NCBI RefSeq assembly: GCF_014189505.1
Contig: NZ_CP050301.1
Coordinates: 3,603,501 to 3,667,500, forward strand
Reading direction: 5' to 3'
DNA: 64,000 bases
Origin: Phyllobacterium sp. 628
Lineage (GTDB): Bacteria; Pseudomonadota; Alphaproteobacteria; Rhizobiales; Rhizobiaceae
In this document: piece by piece, positions 9,653 through 19,759 of the stretch
Layout of the letters: every line of letters starts with the position of its first letter
How positions within the stretch are numbered: the stretch's first letter is position 1
The notes under the pieces: model-generated
Databases searched by the model: none
What the model saw: only the letters and a program-made list of their open reading frames with translations
Told to the model about the DNA's origin: nothing
Program-made: the position numbers and the translations under genes

Positions 9653-10216
9653 TTAGCCGATTTTGATGACGGTGTCGGAAATGAATGAAAGTGGCGGAAC
9701 CGGCAGATTTTCCGGCGCGGGACCGGAGCGAATGCGTCCAGCGGTATCGTATTGCGAACCGTGGCATGGGCAGAACCAGCCGCCGAAATCGCCCTGCTGA
9801 CCCAGCGGAATGCAACCAAGGTGGGTACAAACGCCGATCATGACCAGCCAGTTTTCCTTGCCTTTGCCAGCACCGCGATCACCGTCGTTTGCCGGAGCAT
9901 CGCTTGGCAGATTGGCATTGCGCGCAATCGGATCCTTGAGCTGGCTCAGCTCGACGTTTTTGGCGTCTTCGATTTCCTTGGGCGTACGGTTGCGAATGAA
10001 AACGGGCTTGCCGCGCCATTTGACCGTCAGGGACATGCCCGGCTGGACCGCAGAAACATCAACTTCGATAGACGAGACTGCCAGCGTCGAGGCGTCCGGG
10101 CGCATCTGATCGATAAAGGGCCAAGCAAAGGCGCCCACACCGACCGCACCGGCCATACCTGTCGCAATATAGAGGAAGTCACGCCGTGTCGGCTCGGTCG
10201 TATCGTGTGCGCTCAC
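9653..10216 (-). CDS. petA: Rieske iron-sulphur subunit of the bc1 complex
   Basis: The 2Fe-2S subunit that takes the first electron from ubiquinol. The 187-residue product starts at GTG 10216 with AAGGA nine bases upstream. It has a twin-arginine signal ([11 protein letters not shown]) acting as membrane anchor. The cluster ligands are CTHLGC and CPCHGS, with the flanking Cys pair that makes the disulphide. It is first in the petABC operon; the ~235 bp upstream should hold the operon promoter, but no clear consensus was seen there. Confidence 0.96.
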   Translation of the reverse strand: MSAHDTTEPTRRDFLYIATGMAGAVGVGAFAWPFIDQMRPDASTLAVSSIEVDVSAVQPGMSLTVKWRGKPVFIRNRTPKEIEDAKNVELSQLKDPIARNANLPSDAPANDGDRGAGKGKENWLVMIGVCTHLGCIPLGQQGDFGGWFCPCHGSQYDTAGRIRSGPAPENLPVPPLSFISDTVIKIG

Positions 10217-10451
10217 GGGGCCTGGTCCTTTCCGAATAACAACGCCGCAGGAGAGTCCACTTTGTCACCAGAATAGACGACAGGCCCATCAAATGAGCCG
10301 CGCGGATTCCCCAGCATATTGCGTGGTTTCTAAGCATGTCGCTTGAGCTTGTCCAGCCTGACAGAGCCACAAGGGCAGGATGTCGCAGGGATAAGTCGCC
10401 ACAGCTTTTCCACTCTTTCGCCATGAATCTCCTAGCGTTTTACCGCTGCGC

Positions 10452-12302
10452 TCATGTCCGCCCGATAAAGCCGCCGGATTGCCGCGCCCAAAGCCCGGCA
10501 TAAAGCCCATTGGCAGCGATGAGTTCCTCATGGCTGCCGCTCTCGACAATCCGCCCCTCATCCATCACCACCAGCCGGTCAAGCGCGGCAATGGTGGACA
10601 GGCGATGGGCAATGGCAATAACGGTTTTACCCCGCATCAACCGGTAGAGATTGTCCTGAATTGCCGCCTCCACTTCCGAATCGAGCGCGGAGGTCGCCTC
10701 GTCCAGAATGAGAATCGGCGCGTCCTTGAGCATCACGCGGGCAATGGCGATGCGCTGCCGCTGACCACCGGAGAGCTTGACGCCGCGCTCGCCCACATGG
10801 GCTTCAAAACCGTGCCTGCCCTTGGGATCGGTCAGTGCTTGGATGAACGTGTCCGCCTGCGCGTTCTCCACAGCGTGCTGCAACAACTCGTCCGAGGCGT
10901 CAGGACGGCCATAGATGATATTGTCACGCACCGAGCGGTGCAGCAGCGACGTATCCTGTGTCACCATGCCGATGTGACCACGCAGCGAATCTTGCGTGAC
11001 TTTGGCAATGTCCTGCCCATCGATCAGAATTTGACCGCCCTGCAAATCGTAAAAGCGCAGGAGAAGATTGACCAGCGTCGACTTGCCGGCACCGGAACGG
11101 CCAACAAGCCCGATCTTTTCGCCCGGCAGGACAGTGAGTGACAGATTGTCAAAAACGGGTTTTGAGCTGTCATAGTGGAACTGCACATTCTCGAAACGGA
11201 TCGCGCCTTCGGTCACCACAAGCTTGGCTGCACCCGGCCGGTCAACCACCGTTACCGGTTGGGCCAGCAGCTCCATGGAATTCTGGATCGTACCGTAATT
11301 GCGCAAGAGCCCGTTGAGATTGGACATGGTTCGGCCCATCAACATGCTGAGGCGCAATACAAGGCCAAGCGTGAAGGCAATTGCACCCGAGGTAATCTCA
11401 GCCTTGAGCCACAGATCGATCGAAACGATCGCCACGGCACAGATCATCACACTGCTCGTTGCGCCAAGTGCAATACGGATACCGCTGAGACCACGCGTCA
11501 GTGGAATTATGGCGTCAAGCCAGCGCTGCATACCCTGACGCATATAGGCGTCGTCACGCTCGGTGCTGCCAAAGAGCTTCAGCGTCTGGATATTGCTATA
11601 GCCATCGACCAGCCTGCCGGTGACGACGGAACCGGCCTCGGCGGTTTCAGCGGCCGCCCGGCGTACACGCGGCAGAAAATAGCGGGCGATCAGACTGAAA
11701 ACCACGAGCCAGATAATGACGATTGCCGCCAGCCGCCAGTCAAGATTGCCGACCAGCGCAATGGTCGTGATGCTGTAGACCACGCAGATCCAGAGGGCCT
11801 GCAGCAGCGTCATCATGAAATCGCCAACAGCCTGGCCGGTCGCCCAGACCTTGGTGACGATGCGGCCGGAAAAATCATTCTGAAAGAATGCAAGGCTTTG
11901 GCGATAGGTGTGGAGATGCGCCTGCCAGCGCACGAGATTGAAAAACCCTGGAACAACGGTCTGCTCTTCCACCAGCGCGGAAAGCGTCAGGATAATGGTC
12001 CGCGCCACCAGCACACCAATGAACATCAGGAGAAGCGGCGTGCTGTAATTCTGCATCAGGCCCTGCCAGCCCTTGGCTGGATCAACCTTGGTGAGGATGT
12101 CAACAAGACCGCCGAGAAACCAGAACATTCCCGCTTCAGTCAGAGCAACCAGACCACCAAGAACAAGCACCGCGCAAAATGCCGCCTTTGCCTGACGGAC
12201 ATAAAACCAGATGAATGGAAAAGGCCGTGACGGAACGTGATCGGCCGGTGGTGCCGCGTAAGGATCGATCCAGCTTTCAAACAGTCGAAACACATTTCTC
12301 AT
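10452..12302 (-). CDS. ABC exporter, fused membrane and ATPase domains
   Basis: A 616-residue half-transporter of the MsbA/lipid-drug exporter type. Six membrane helices fill residues 40-320, with the RWQAHLHTYRQSLAFFQNDF coupling region. The ATPase has Walker A GRSGAGKST, signature LSGGQRQR and Walker B ILILDEATSALDSE. The start is taken as ATG 12302; a GTG nine bases upstream is also possible and neither has a strong ribosome site. The substrate is unknown. It is a tandem paralogue of the next gene, which has the same intended length. Confidence 0.92.
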   Translation of the reverse strand: MRNVFRLFESWIDPYAAPPADHVPSRPFPFIWFYVRQAKAAFCAVLVLGGLVALTEAGMFWFLGGLVDILTKVDPAKGWQGLMQNYSTPLLLMFIGVLVARTIILTLSALVEEQTVVPGFFNLVRWQAHLHTYRQSLAFFQNDFSGRIVTKVWATGQAVGDFMMTLLQALWICVVYSITTIALVGNLDWRLAAIVIIWLVVFSLIARYFLPRVRRAAAETAEAGSVVTGRLVDGYSNIQTLKLFGSTERDDAYMRQGMQRWLDAIIPLTRGLSGIRIALGATSSVMICAVAIVSIDLWLKAEITSGAIAFTLGLVLRLSMLMGRTMSNLNGLLRNYGTIQNSMELLAQPVTVVDRPGAAKLVVTEGAIRFENVQFHYDSSKPVFDNLSLTVLPGEKIGLVGRSGAGKSTLVNLLLRFYDLQGGQILIDGQDIAKVTQDSLRGHIGMVTQDTSLLHRSVRDNIIYGRPDASDELLQHAVENAQADTFIQALTDPKGRHGFEAHVGERGVKLSGGQRQRIAIARVMLKDAPILILDEATSALDSEVEAAIQDNLYRLMRGKTVIAIAHRLSTIAALDRLVVMDEGRIVESGSHEELIAANGLYAGLWARQSGGFIGRT

Positions 12303-12421
12303 GCGATGCACATCCGGTCAGGGGCTTTCAGGATCAGACGTGCAGCGCGCGGCTGAAAAGGTACTTTTGAGTGAGTCCCGCCAGCCGTCAAATTAAAGTT
12401 CGTTTAGTTGGCTTCAATGAA

Positions 12422-12450
12422 AACGCCTCCCCGCATGACAGGGAGGCGTT
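12422..12450 (-). terminator. Rho-independent terminator after the broken ABC gene
   Basis: AACGCCTCCC (12422-12431) pairs with GGGAGGCGTT (12441-12450) over nine bases. On the minus strand it continues into TTTTC. It separates the two ABC exporter genes into different transcripts. Confidence 0.8.
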
Positions 12451-12478
12451 ATCGGAGACATTCATTGATCGCAGACGG

Positions 12479-14330
12479 CTATTCCGCCGCCGCCTGATCA
12501 TCGTCAAGACCGAGGAAGCCGCCGGACTGCCGTGCCCAAAGGCTGGCGTAGATGCCATTGGCAGCGATGAGTTCCTCATGGCTGCCGCTTTCGACAATCC
12601 TGCCCTTGTCCATCACGACCAGACGGTCAAGTGCCGCAATGGTGGAGAGACGGTGCGCAATGGCAATAACCGTCTTGCCCTGCATGAGCCGGTAAAGATT
12701 GTCCTGGATCGCTGCTTCCACTTCCGAGTCGAGTGCTGAAGTCGCCTCATCCATAATCAGGATCGGTGCATCCTTGAGCATGACACGTGCAATGGCAACG
12801 CGCTGACGCTGGCCACCGGACAGCTTCACACCACGCTCACCGACATGCGCATCGAAACCACGGCGTCCTTTTGGATCGGTCGCTGTTTCGATGAAGCTTT
12901 CCGCCTGCGCGTTCTTCACGGCCTGCCGCATCAGATCGTCGGATGCATCAGGCCTGCCGTAGAGCACGTTGTCACGGATCGAACGATGCAGAAGCGACGT
13001 ATCCTGCGTGATCATGCCGATATGCTCGCGCAACGAGTCCTGCTTGACCTTGGAAATATCCTGGCCATCGATGAGGATGCGGCCGCTTTCCAGATCGTAG
13101 AACCGCAGCAGCAGATTGACGAGCGTCGACTTGCCGGCACCGGAGCGTCCAACCAAACCGATCTTCTCGCCCGGACGGATATCAAGCGACAGCTTGTCGA
13201 TGACTCCCGCGCCCTTGCCGTAGTGAAAGCCGATGGCGTCAAACGTGATGGCACCTGCGCGGACAGCCAGTTCCGGCGCGTCCGGAGCGTCAGTCACGAG
13301 CCGCGGTAGGGAAATGGAGGTAATGCCGTCTTCCACCGTGCCGATGTTCTCGAACAGTGCTGACATTTCCCACATGATCCATTGCGACATACCGTTGAGA
13401 CGCAGCACCAGACCAATGCCCACGGCAACGGCACCAACTGAAATCGCCGAACCCAGCCACAGCCAGATGGCTATACCGCTGACCGAGAACAACAGCAGGC
13501 AGTTCATCCCATAGAGCGTGACGTGGAACCCTGTGACCATGCGCATCTGCTTGTAGGCCGTGGACAGGAACTCCTGCATACCCTCGCGAGCATAGCTTTC
13601 CTCCCGTTTGGAATGGGAGAACAGCTTGACCGTGGCAATATTCGTGTAACTGTCAACGATGCGCCCGGTCATGGACGAGCGGGAATCCGCCTGCGCCTTG
13701 GATGCCACCTGCAGCTTCGGGATGAAATACCACATCAAACCAACATAAGCGGCCAGCCAAACCAGGAACGGTATCATCAGACGCAGATCGGCAGCGGCGG
13801 CAATGATCAATGTGCCGCTGAAATAGACGATAACATAGTTCAGCACATCGAGCAGCTTCATCACCGCTTCGCGCACGGCGAGCGATGTCTGCATCAGCTT
13901 GGTGGAAATCCGCCCGGCAAATTCATCCTGAAAGAAGGTCATGGACTGGCGAACCACATAGCGATGCACCAGCCAGCGAATCCGCATGGGGTAATTGCTC
14001 AGCAACGTCTGGTGAATGACCAGCAGAATCGAGCAGCACGATGCCCGGCATCAGGATCAGCACGACACCTGCAAGCAAAGCGAGCTTCCAGCCTTCCTGG
14101 GCAATGAACGTTTCGCGCGACTGACTGGACAGCCAATCGACGACATTGCCCATGAACGCATACATCGACACTTCGAGGACAGCGATCGATGCGGTGCAGA
14201 CTGCCATGACGGCGAGCCACGGCCAGACACCGCGCGTATAGTGCAAGCAAAATGCAACCAGTGTTTTGGGTGGCTCACTTGGCTCGGCGGATGGAAATGC
14301 CTCAAGCCTTTGTTCAAACCAGCGAAACAT
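12479..14330 (-). pseudogene. ABC exporter paralogue with a single-base frameshift
   Basis: The start ATG 14330 (AGAGG upstream) opens MFRWFEQRLEAF and reads through the first helices, but the frame leaves the family after ...GIVLLDS and stops at 13923. The rest of the transporter, beginning LVIHQTLLSNYP, continues one base out of frame to 12479 with complete Walker A, LSGGQRQR and Walker B. Removing one base near 14024 joins the parts without a gap and gives exactly 616 residues, the same as the downstream paralogue. It is a recent pseudogene, a phase switch or a sequencing error; there is no homopolymer at the site. Confidence 0.85.
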
Positions 14331-14993
14331 AATCAAACCTCTTTCGGGCAGCGGTCTCGGCAAGGAAAACGAGACAAGAATAAATTAGCGCGGATGGTAG
14401 CTATTGCGCTTGGGTTACCGGAGCATGATCGAAGTAAATGAAAGCAAACATGCAGACGCCAACCACGGACGAATGCGACTTGTGTCTTAGAAGAAAGAAA
14501 CTACGCGGAAAAAACAGACACAAAACCGCCAACGACACCGGCCACAGCTTCATCGGGAGAAGCCATCCGGTTTGGAAGAAGTCGGAAAAATTCAGTCATC
14601 GACACCTCCAAAAGTTGGAGCAGTTTTTATCTCAATGGAGCCCGTTCTGTTTCTCGGATGGCGAGACAATCCACGCGGAAGGTAGTAAGTTCGATGTGGT
14701 TCATCGGACGAAACTACCTGACAAAGTGGGTGTCCGCCAGCCGGAAACCCGAAGGGCCGGGTGAATTCTGGCCAAATCCTTCGGTCTTCGGCTTCGTCCG
14801 ATGGAAAAACATCGGCCTTACCAAATCCCTCGACCTTGACCGGAATTCCCTCCGGCAGAACGGCTCCCGTGAGACAAAAACTGCTCCCGGTTGCGGTGGA
14901 AACCCTATACCTATTATGAACAGAAAAAGCGAGAGCCTATTCTCATCAAACCGGCTCATATGAGTAAAATGTTGCCGATGGAGCACGCCGCCT
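14331..14993. other. 660-bp gap with no supported gene
   Basis: Short open frames exist on both strands, but none has a convincing start site, family motif or codon pattern. The only structure I can point to is CTCCAA (14606-14611) pairing with TTGGAG (14615-14620) followed by CAGTTTTTATC on the plus strand, a weak terminator-like hairpin that could end a small RNA. The base composition is less GC-rich than the flanking genes. Confidence 0.5.
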
Positions 14994-15470
14994 GTGACTG
15001 ACGATAAACCCGACCTGCGTATCGCGCTCTATCAACCGGATATTCCCGGAAATACCGGCACAATCCTGCGGATGGCCGCCTGCTTTGGTATTGGCGTTGA
15101 TCTGATAGAGCCAGCGGGTTTCGATGTTTCCGACCGGTCGCTGAAACGGGCGGGTATGGATTACCTTGAGCAGGCCGCGCTGACGCGTCACGCCGACTGG
15201 CAGCATTTCCAGAATTGGCGCCTCGGCGAAAACCGCCGATTGCTGCTGTTCTCGACCAAGGCCGCCGTGCCTTACACAGAGTTTGCATTTCAGCCAGGCG
15301 ATATATTGCTGCTGGGGCGCGAATCGGCTGGCGTGCCGGATGAGGTGCATCAGGTGGCAGATGCAAGATTGATTATTCCGATGGTGCCGGGTGCGCGTTC
15401 GCTCAACCTCGCGCTATCCGCTGCCATTGCAACGGGCGAAGCGCTGCGGCAATTCTCGCTGCCCTCATGA
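14994..15470 (+). CDS. trmL: tRNA (cytidine(34)-2'-O)-methyltransferase, TrmL/SpoU type
   Basis: A 158-residue SPOUT methyltransferase that 2'-O-methylates the wobble base of tRNA-Leu isoacceptors. It starts at GTG 14994 with GGAG about ten bases upstream. Motifs are LYQPDIPGNTGTILRMAACF, the ILLLGRESAGVPDEVH knot segment, and MVPGARSLNLALSAAIATGEA. It is the minimal SPOUT domain without an RNA-binding extension, as expected for TrmL. It converges on the livJ-like gene across a shared terminator. Confidence 0.93.
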   Translation: MTDDKPDLRIALYQPDIPGNTGTILRMAACFGIGVDLIEPAGFDVSDRSLKRAGMDYLEQAALTRHADWQHFQNWRLGENRRLLLFSTKAAVPYTEFAFQPGDILLLGRESAGVPDEVHQVADARLIIPMVPGARSLNLALSAAIATGEALRQFSLPS

Positions 15471-15471
15471 A

Positions 15472-15499
15472 AAACGCCGGCCATTGCTGACCGGCGTTT
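15472..15499. terminator. Bidirectional terminator between trmL and livJ
   Basis: AAACGCCGG (15472-15480) pairs with CCGGCGTTT (15491-15499) over a ten-base loop. A-rich bases lie on the left and TTTGATTTATT on the right, so it can act in either direction between two convergent genes. Confidence 0.8.
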
Positions 15500-15520
15500 G
15501 ATTTATTGACTCAAGCGGAA

Positions 15521-16624
15521 TTACTTGATTTCGGCAGCTTTGCCGCCTTCCCACTTGAAAAGAACGAAGGTTGGCGTCGTCAGATCGCCGGTCTTTGCAT
15601 AGGTCAGATCGCCGACAACTGTTGAAACCGGTGCGCCCGAATGCAGGGCTTCGGCCACTGCTGCCGGATCGGCTGAACCGGCCTTTTCAATACCGGCCTT
15701 GATGACCTGCAGCGCTGCATAGGCATTCAGCGTGAAGGCTTCAGCCGGAATGTTCTTGGCTTTCAGCGCGTCGATGATTTTCGAAGCGGACGGGTTCTTT
15801 GTCGGATCGGCACTGTTGGTGAACAGAGTGCCAGCAGCGGCATCACCGCCGATAGCCCAATATTCCGTGTTGGAGAGGCCTTCTGCACCGATGATCTGGG
15901 CCTTGATGCCCTGATCTGCAAGCTGACGAGCAATCAGGCCGCCTTCAGGATGGTAACCGCCAAAATAGATCACTTCAGCCTTCTCGGCCTTCAAGCGCGT
16001 AACAAGCGCGCTATAGTCTTTTTCACCAGCATTGATGCCCTGATTAACCACTTCCTTGACGCCGCCCTTGTTGAGCGCTGCCTTCAGACCATTGGCCAGA
16101 CCGGTACCATAGGTGTTTTTGTCATAGACAATAGCGATGCGCTTGTCCTTGTAATGCTCGAGCATGTACTTGGCAGCCACGTCGGCCTGCTGATCATCGC
16201 GGCCGCAGGTACGGAACACGGTCTCGAGACCACGGGTGGTTAGATCAGGCGTTGTCGATGTCGGAGTGATCATCAGGATGCCATTTTCGGCCAGCACGTC
16301 GGAGACGGGCATGGAAACGCCCGAGGTTACCGGACCGACGACAAATTTGATGCCTTCACCAACCACCTGGTTGGCAACCGATACACCCTGCTTTGGCTCG
16401 CCCGCATCATCAAACAACTTGATGACAATCTTTTCCCCCTTGATGCCGCCTTCGGCATTGATGGCTTCCGCGGCGGCTTCCACACCGTTCTTCACCTGCA
16501 TGCCATAGGCTGCGACCGGGCCGGTTACAGGCGCGATGTTGCCAATGACGATGTCAGCACGGGCGAACGAAGTCATCGCCATGACAGCCGTCAACGCCAC
16601 GCCAGAGATCAACGATAAGCGCAT
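15521..16624 (-). CDS. Branched-chain amino acid ABC transporter binding protein
   Basis: A 367-residue periplasmic LivJ/LivK-type protein. The start ATG 16624 follows GGAGGACACT, an excellent site. The signal peptide ([20 protein letters not shown]) is followed by the mature start [18 protein letters not shown]. The Leu/Ile/Val-binding fold is visible through [33 protein letters not shown], and [18 protein letters not shown]. No permease or ATPase genes adjoin it, so it must work with a transporter encoded elsewhere. The actual ligand cannot be told from the sequence. Confidence 0.92.
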   Translation of the reverse strand: MRLSLISGVALTAVMAMTSFARADIVIGNIAPVTGPVAAYGMQVKNGVEAAAEAINAEGGIKGEKIVIKLFDDAGEPKQGVSVANQVVGEGIKFVVGPVTSGVSMPVSDVLAENGILMITPTSTTPDLTTRGLETVFRTCGRDDQQADVAAKYMLEHYKDKRIAIVYDKNTYGTGLANGLKAALNKGGVKEVVNQGINAGEKDYSALVTRLKAEKAEVIYFGGYHPEGGLIARQLADQGIKAQIIGAEGLSNTEYWAIGGDAAAGTLFTNSADPTKNPSASKIIDALKAKNIPAEAFTLNAYAALQVIKAGIEKAGSADPAAVAEALHSGAPVSTVVGDLTYAKTGDLTTPTFVLFKWEGGKAAEIK

Positions 16625-16853
16625 AGTGTCCTCCATATATTTTTTATTGTGCAGCCGGAAGATTCTCCGGCGCTGGAAAAAGTTCTACTGTCTTTATGAC
16701 ATGCTGTCAGCCACGATTCATGACAATCCGGAAACCGACACTTGAAATTAATTGATGCAATTATGAAGAAAAGTGTTGGATTTTCAGTTTTTTCGTCTGA
16801 ATTCTTGCCCTAATTTTCGAAATTAAGTCGTCTGAACGTCAATTTCGTCGATT

Positions 16854-17126
16854 TCAGTCGGCATTTGGCAAACGGCGCATTGTGAATTCTATGATGTCGC
16901 CGGGGCGCTCGTACCAGCTCTCAATCTCCGTCCAGTAGGCGGCTTTCGGATATTGCTCGAACCATTCCTTCGCCTTTTCGCGCGCCGCCAGACGTGGCAG
17001 ACGGAAACTCTCGCGAATGAAAGCGCCGCGCTGCTTGGTAGCGCCCTCGCGGCTTTCCTTCAGCTGCTTGCGCAAGCCGTCGAGCGGCGGCTTGGGAAAG
17101 TGTGCTCTGGGTACTTTGGAGACCAT
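16854..17126 (-). CDS. Conserved-looking 90-residue basic protein
   Basis: It starts at ATG 17126 with GGAGG seven bases upstream. The product is rich in Arg, Lys and aromatic residues, with segments LRKQLKESREGATKQRGAF, PRLAAREKAKEWF and WTEIESWYERPGDIIEF. No signal peptide or membrane segment is seen. The good ribosome site and even composition support a real gene. I recall similar small proteins in other Rhizobiales but no function. It is divergent from hemF. Confidence 0.7.
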   Translation of the reverse strand: MVSKVPRAHFPKPPLDGLRKQLKESREGATKQRGAFIRESFRLPRLAAREKAKEWFEQYPKAAYWTEIESWYERPGDIIEFTMRRLPNAD

Positions 17127-17271
17127 CTTGTATCCTCCCTGAACCCTACACCTTGGAGACTAGAGCAAAATGAGCCCTGAAAACGAGTCTTTTTTTGGGA
17201 TAGAGGAAACACCTCTTTGCTTTGGCGTGGCCCTGATGTGATAAAGTGCCAAGCAAGAAGGATTCGTTGAT

Positions 17272-18186
17272 ATGGACCGCCCTGATATTCCCGCCATCCT
17301 GCCTGAAGCGCTTGAAGAGAAGAAGACAGCCGCGACCGCATGGTTTGCCGAGCTGCGTGACAAGATTTGCGCCAGTCTTGAGAAGATCGAGGATGATCTG
17401 GATGGGCCATTGTCCGACCGTGCTCCCGGCCGTTTCGTGCAAACACCGTGGCAGCGCGAGGAAGGTAAGGGCGGCGGCGGTACCATGTCGATCATGCATG
17501 GCCGCGTCTTCGAAAAGGTCGGCGTCCACATCTCCACCGTTCACGGCGAGTTTTCACCGGAATTTCGCAAGCAAATTCCCGGTGCCGAGGAAGACCCCCG
17601 CTTCTGGGCTTCCGGCATTTCCCTGATTGCCCATCCGCAGAACCCATATGTGCCAGCCGTGCACATGAACACCCGTATGGTGGTGACAACGCGGCAGTGG
17701 TTTGGCGGCGGTGCCGATCTGACCCCGGTCCTCGACAGCAAGCGCACACAGGAAGATCCCGACACCGCAGCCTTCCACAAAGCATTGAAGTTTGTCTGTG
17801 ACAAGCACTCGTCCGTGGCTGATCACGAGAAGTTCAAGAACTGGTGCGACGAATATTTCTATCTTCCACACCGCAAGGAGCCGCGCGGCACGGGAGGCAT
17901 ATTCTATGACTGGTTGCATTCCTCCGATGAGAATGGCGGCTGGGACGCGGATTTCGCCTTTACCCGCGACGTCGGCCGGGCGTTTTCGGTGGTCTATCCC
18001 TATCTCGTTCGCCAGAGCTTTAATCAGGACTGGGGCGCGGAACAGCGACAGGAACAGCTGGTCCGGCGCGGGCGCTATGTCGAATTCAATCTGCTCTACG
18101 ATCGCGGCACGATCTTCGGCCTCAAGACCGGCGGCAATGTCGACTCGATCCTGTCTTCCATGCCACCCACCGTCAAATGGCCGTGA
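17272..18186 (+). CDS. hemF: Oxygen-dependent coproporphyrinogen III oxidase
   Basis: Converts coproporphyrinogen III to protoporphyrinogen IX with O2 in haem synthesis; a soluble homodimer. The 304-residue product carries the family signature in two adjoining parts, [18 protein letters not shown] then TGGIFYDWL, the substrate segment [15 protein letters not shown], and [18 protein letters not shown] near the C-terminus. Length is normal. Its position next to genes for other functions suggests its own promoter. Confidence 0.96.
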   Translation: MDRPDIPAILPEALEEKKTAATAWFAELRDKICASLEKIEDDLDGPLSDRAPGRFVQTPWQREEGKGGGGTMSIMHGRVFEKVGVHISTVHGEFSPEFRKQIPGAEEDPRFWASGISLIAHPQNPYVPAVHMNTRMVVTTRQWFGGGADLTPVLDSKRTQEDPDTAAFHKALKFVCDKHSSVADHEKFKNWCDEYFYLPHRKEPRGTGGIFYDWLHSSDENGGWDADFAFTRDVGRAFSVVYPYLVRQSFNQDWGAEQRQEQLVRRGRYVEFNLLYDRGTIFGLKTGGNVDSILSSMPPTVKWP

Positions 18187-18308
18187 TTTGATCGTTTAAC
18201 GGATCAATCCTGCGCTTCATGCGTTATGGTGAAGCTGATACGGCGATCTGACGCCATATCTCGATGGAGTTCGTCTTCGTGCCGGGCTCACAACAGGGAG
18301 AAAAGGCC

Positions 18309-18491
18309 ATGAAAGAACTTCATTGCATCGTTCCCGGTTGCCAGTGGCACACCCGTCACGACACCGAAGCTGAAATCATCCGCCGGGCCACTGAGCATCT
18401 TCGCGAAACCCATGGCGAAACTGCTATACGCGAGCCGATGCTCGAGACGATCCGGGCCAATATCCAGCCCGAGAAGACCAAGGCGGCTTAA
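18309..18491 (+). CDS. DUF1059-family small protein
   Basis: A 60-residue product starting at ATG 18309 with GGGAG eight bases upstream; an opening from 18264 lacks a ribosome site. It has the family pattern MKELHC...PGC.W...DTEAEIIRRATEHLRETHG with two Cys and a conserved His pair, suggesting a small metal-binding fold. The function of the family is unknown. Its TAA shares TTAA with the convergent cca stop. Confidence 0.82.
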   Translation: MKELHCIVPGCQWHTRHDTEAEIIRRATEHLRETHGETAIREPMLETIRANIQPEKTKAA

Positions 18492-19759
18492 GCCTTAGGC
18501 GTAAGCTCAGGAATACGGGCAAGCAGCGCATCCCGGTCAAGGATAAAACCTGAGTCAATCCAGGCGTCCTCGAGTGCGCGCTGCAATTTGCCCACCTCAG
18601 GACCCTTTTCCAAACCGGCAGCGACAAGATAGCCGCCGGTAACGGGGAACTTGGGCTTTTCATAGTGCTCGGCAAATTCCAGTAGCTTGGAGAGATGGCC
18701 AGCGCGCATCATTGCAGCGTTGTCATTCAGCGCTTCCGTCCGCGCTGACACCAGCGCGAGACTCAGACGATCAATCATCCCCTGACGGTCACTGCGATAG
18801 AGTTTCTTGGCAAATCCCGCTTCAGAAATTTCAGGGCTGGGCATAATTGTTGCCGACCACGCTTCCAGGCGCTCACGCTCGTGATTGGAGAGTTTCAATC
18901 GCGCAGCCATGTCGCTGATCCGCTCGGCATGTGGCGGGATCACACTTTCAAGGCGCAGGAGAGGATCGGCATTCCAGCCCAGCTCCTTCTCGGTTTTGAC
19001 AAGTCCGTGAATCGTATCGATACCCCACTTTTCGCTTTCGGGCAGAATAGCCGTCAGCACACCAGCCTGCCGCATCCACAGAAGTGCCCGCGATGGATCC
19101 GGCGCCGCCAGCATTTTCTTCAGTTCAGCCCAAACGCGTTCGGATGACAGTTGCGCCAAACCATCTTTCAGCCGCGCGCAGGCTTTCAATCCTTCGCTTT
19201 CCGGACGGCCGTGCCCGTACCAGGCAAAAAAGCGAAAGAATCGTAGAATGCGCAGATAGTCTTCGCGAATGCGATGTTCCGCATCACCGATGAAACGCAA
19301 GGTGCGGCTTTCTATATCGGCAAGACCACCGACAAGATCGACGATTGTGCCATCAGCCTCGACATAAAGCGCATTGATGGTGAAATCGCGCCGTTCCGCA
19401 TCCACCTGCCAGTCGCGCCCGAAAGCCACGGATGCATGGCGGCCATCAGTCTCCATATCGGCCCGCAGCGTGGTCACTTCGAAGGGCCGTTTATCTGCAA
19501 CAACCGTTACGGTACCATGGCTGATCCCCGTTGGGATGGTCTTGAAGCCGGCTGCCTGCGCCCGCCGCACGGTTTCATCAGGCACGCAGGTCGTGGCAAT
19601 GTCGAGATCAGAAACTTCTTGCCCCAATAGCGTATTGCGCACGGCACCGCCGACAATGCGCGCACCCTCGCCATCTACGGAAAGAGCAGCAAGCAACTTC
19701 TGCAAAAGCGGTTCCTGCAGCCACGGAGCCTTATCGGCAATGGAAATGGTCGTGCTCAA
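18488..19759 (-). CDS. cca: CCA tRNA nucleotidyltransferase / poly(A) polymerase family
   Basis: A 423-residue class II nucleotidyltransferase head domain plus RNA-binding region. Motifs are IVGGAVRNTLLG, the catalytic DLDIATT, RRDFTINALYVEADGTIVDLVGG, and IREDYLRILRFFRFFAWYG. These fit a CCA-adding enzyme; bacterial poly(A) polymerase I is closely related and cannot be fully excluded, but alphaproteobacteria normally use this form for CCA. The start is TTG 19759, overlapping the Nudix stop by four bases; no ATG lies nearby in frame. Confidence 0.9.
   Translation of the reverse strand: MSTTISIADKAPWLQEPLLQKLLAALSVDGEGARIVGGAVRNTLLGQEVSDLDIATTCVPDETVRRAQAAGFKTIPTGISHGTVTVVADKRPFEVTTLRADMETDGRHASVAFGRDWQVDAERRDFTINALYVEADGTIVDLVGGLADIESRTLRFIGDAEHRIREDYLRILRFFRFFAWYGHGRPESEGLKACARLKDGLAQLSSERVWAELKKMLAAPDPSRALLWMRQAGVLTAILPESEKWGIDTIHGLVKTEKELGWNADPLLRLESVIPPHAERISDMAARLKLSNHERERLEAWSATIMPSPEISEAGFAKKLYRSDRQGMIDRLSLALVSARTEALNDNAAMMRAGHLSKLLEFAEHYEKPKFPVTGGYLVAAGLEKGPEVGKLQRALEDAWIDSGFILDRDALLARIPELTPKA

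Noticed and set aside
14438..14986. Several 90-110 codon frames in the trmL upstream gap
   Set aside because: Frames conflict with each other, start sites are poor and none shows family sequence.
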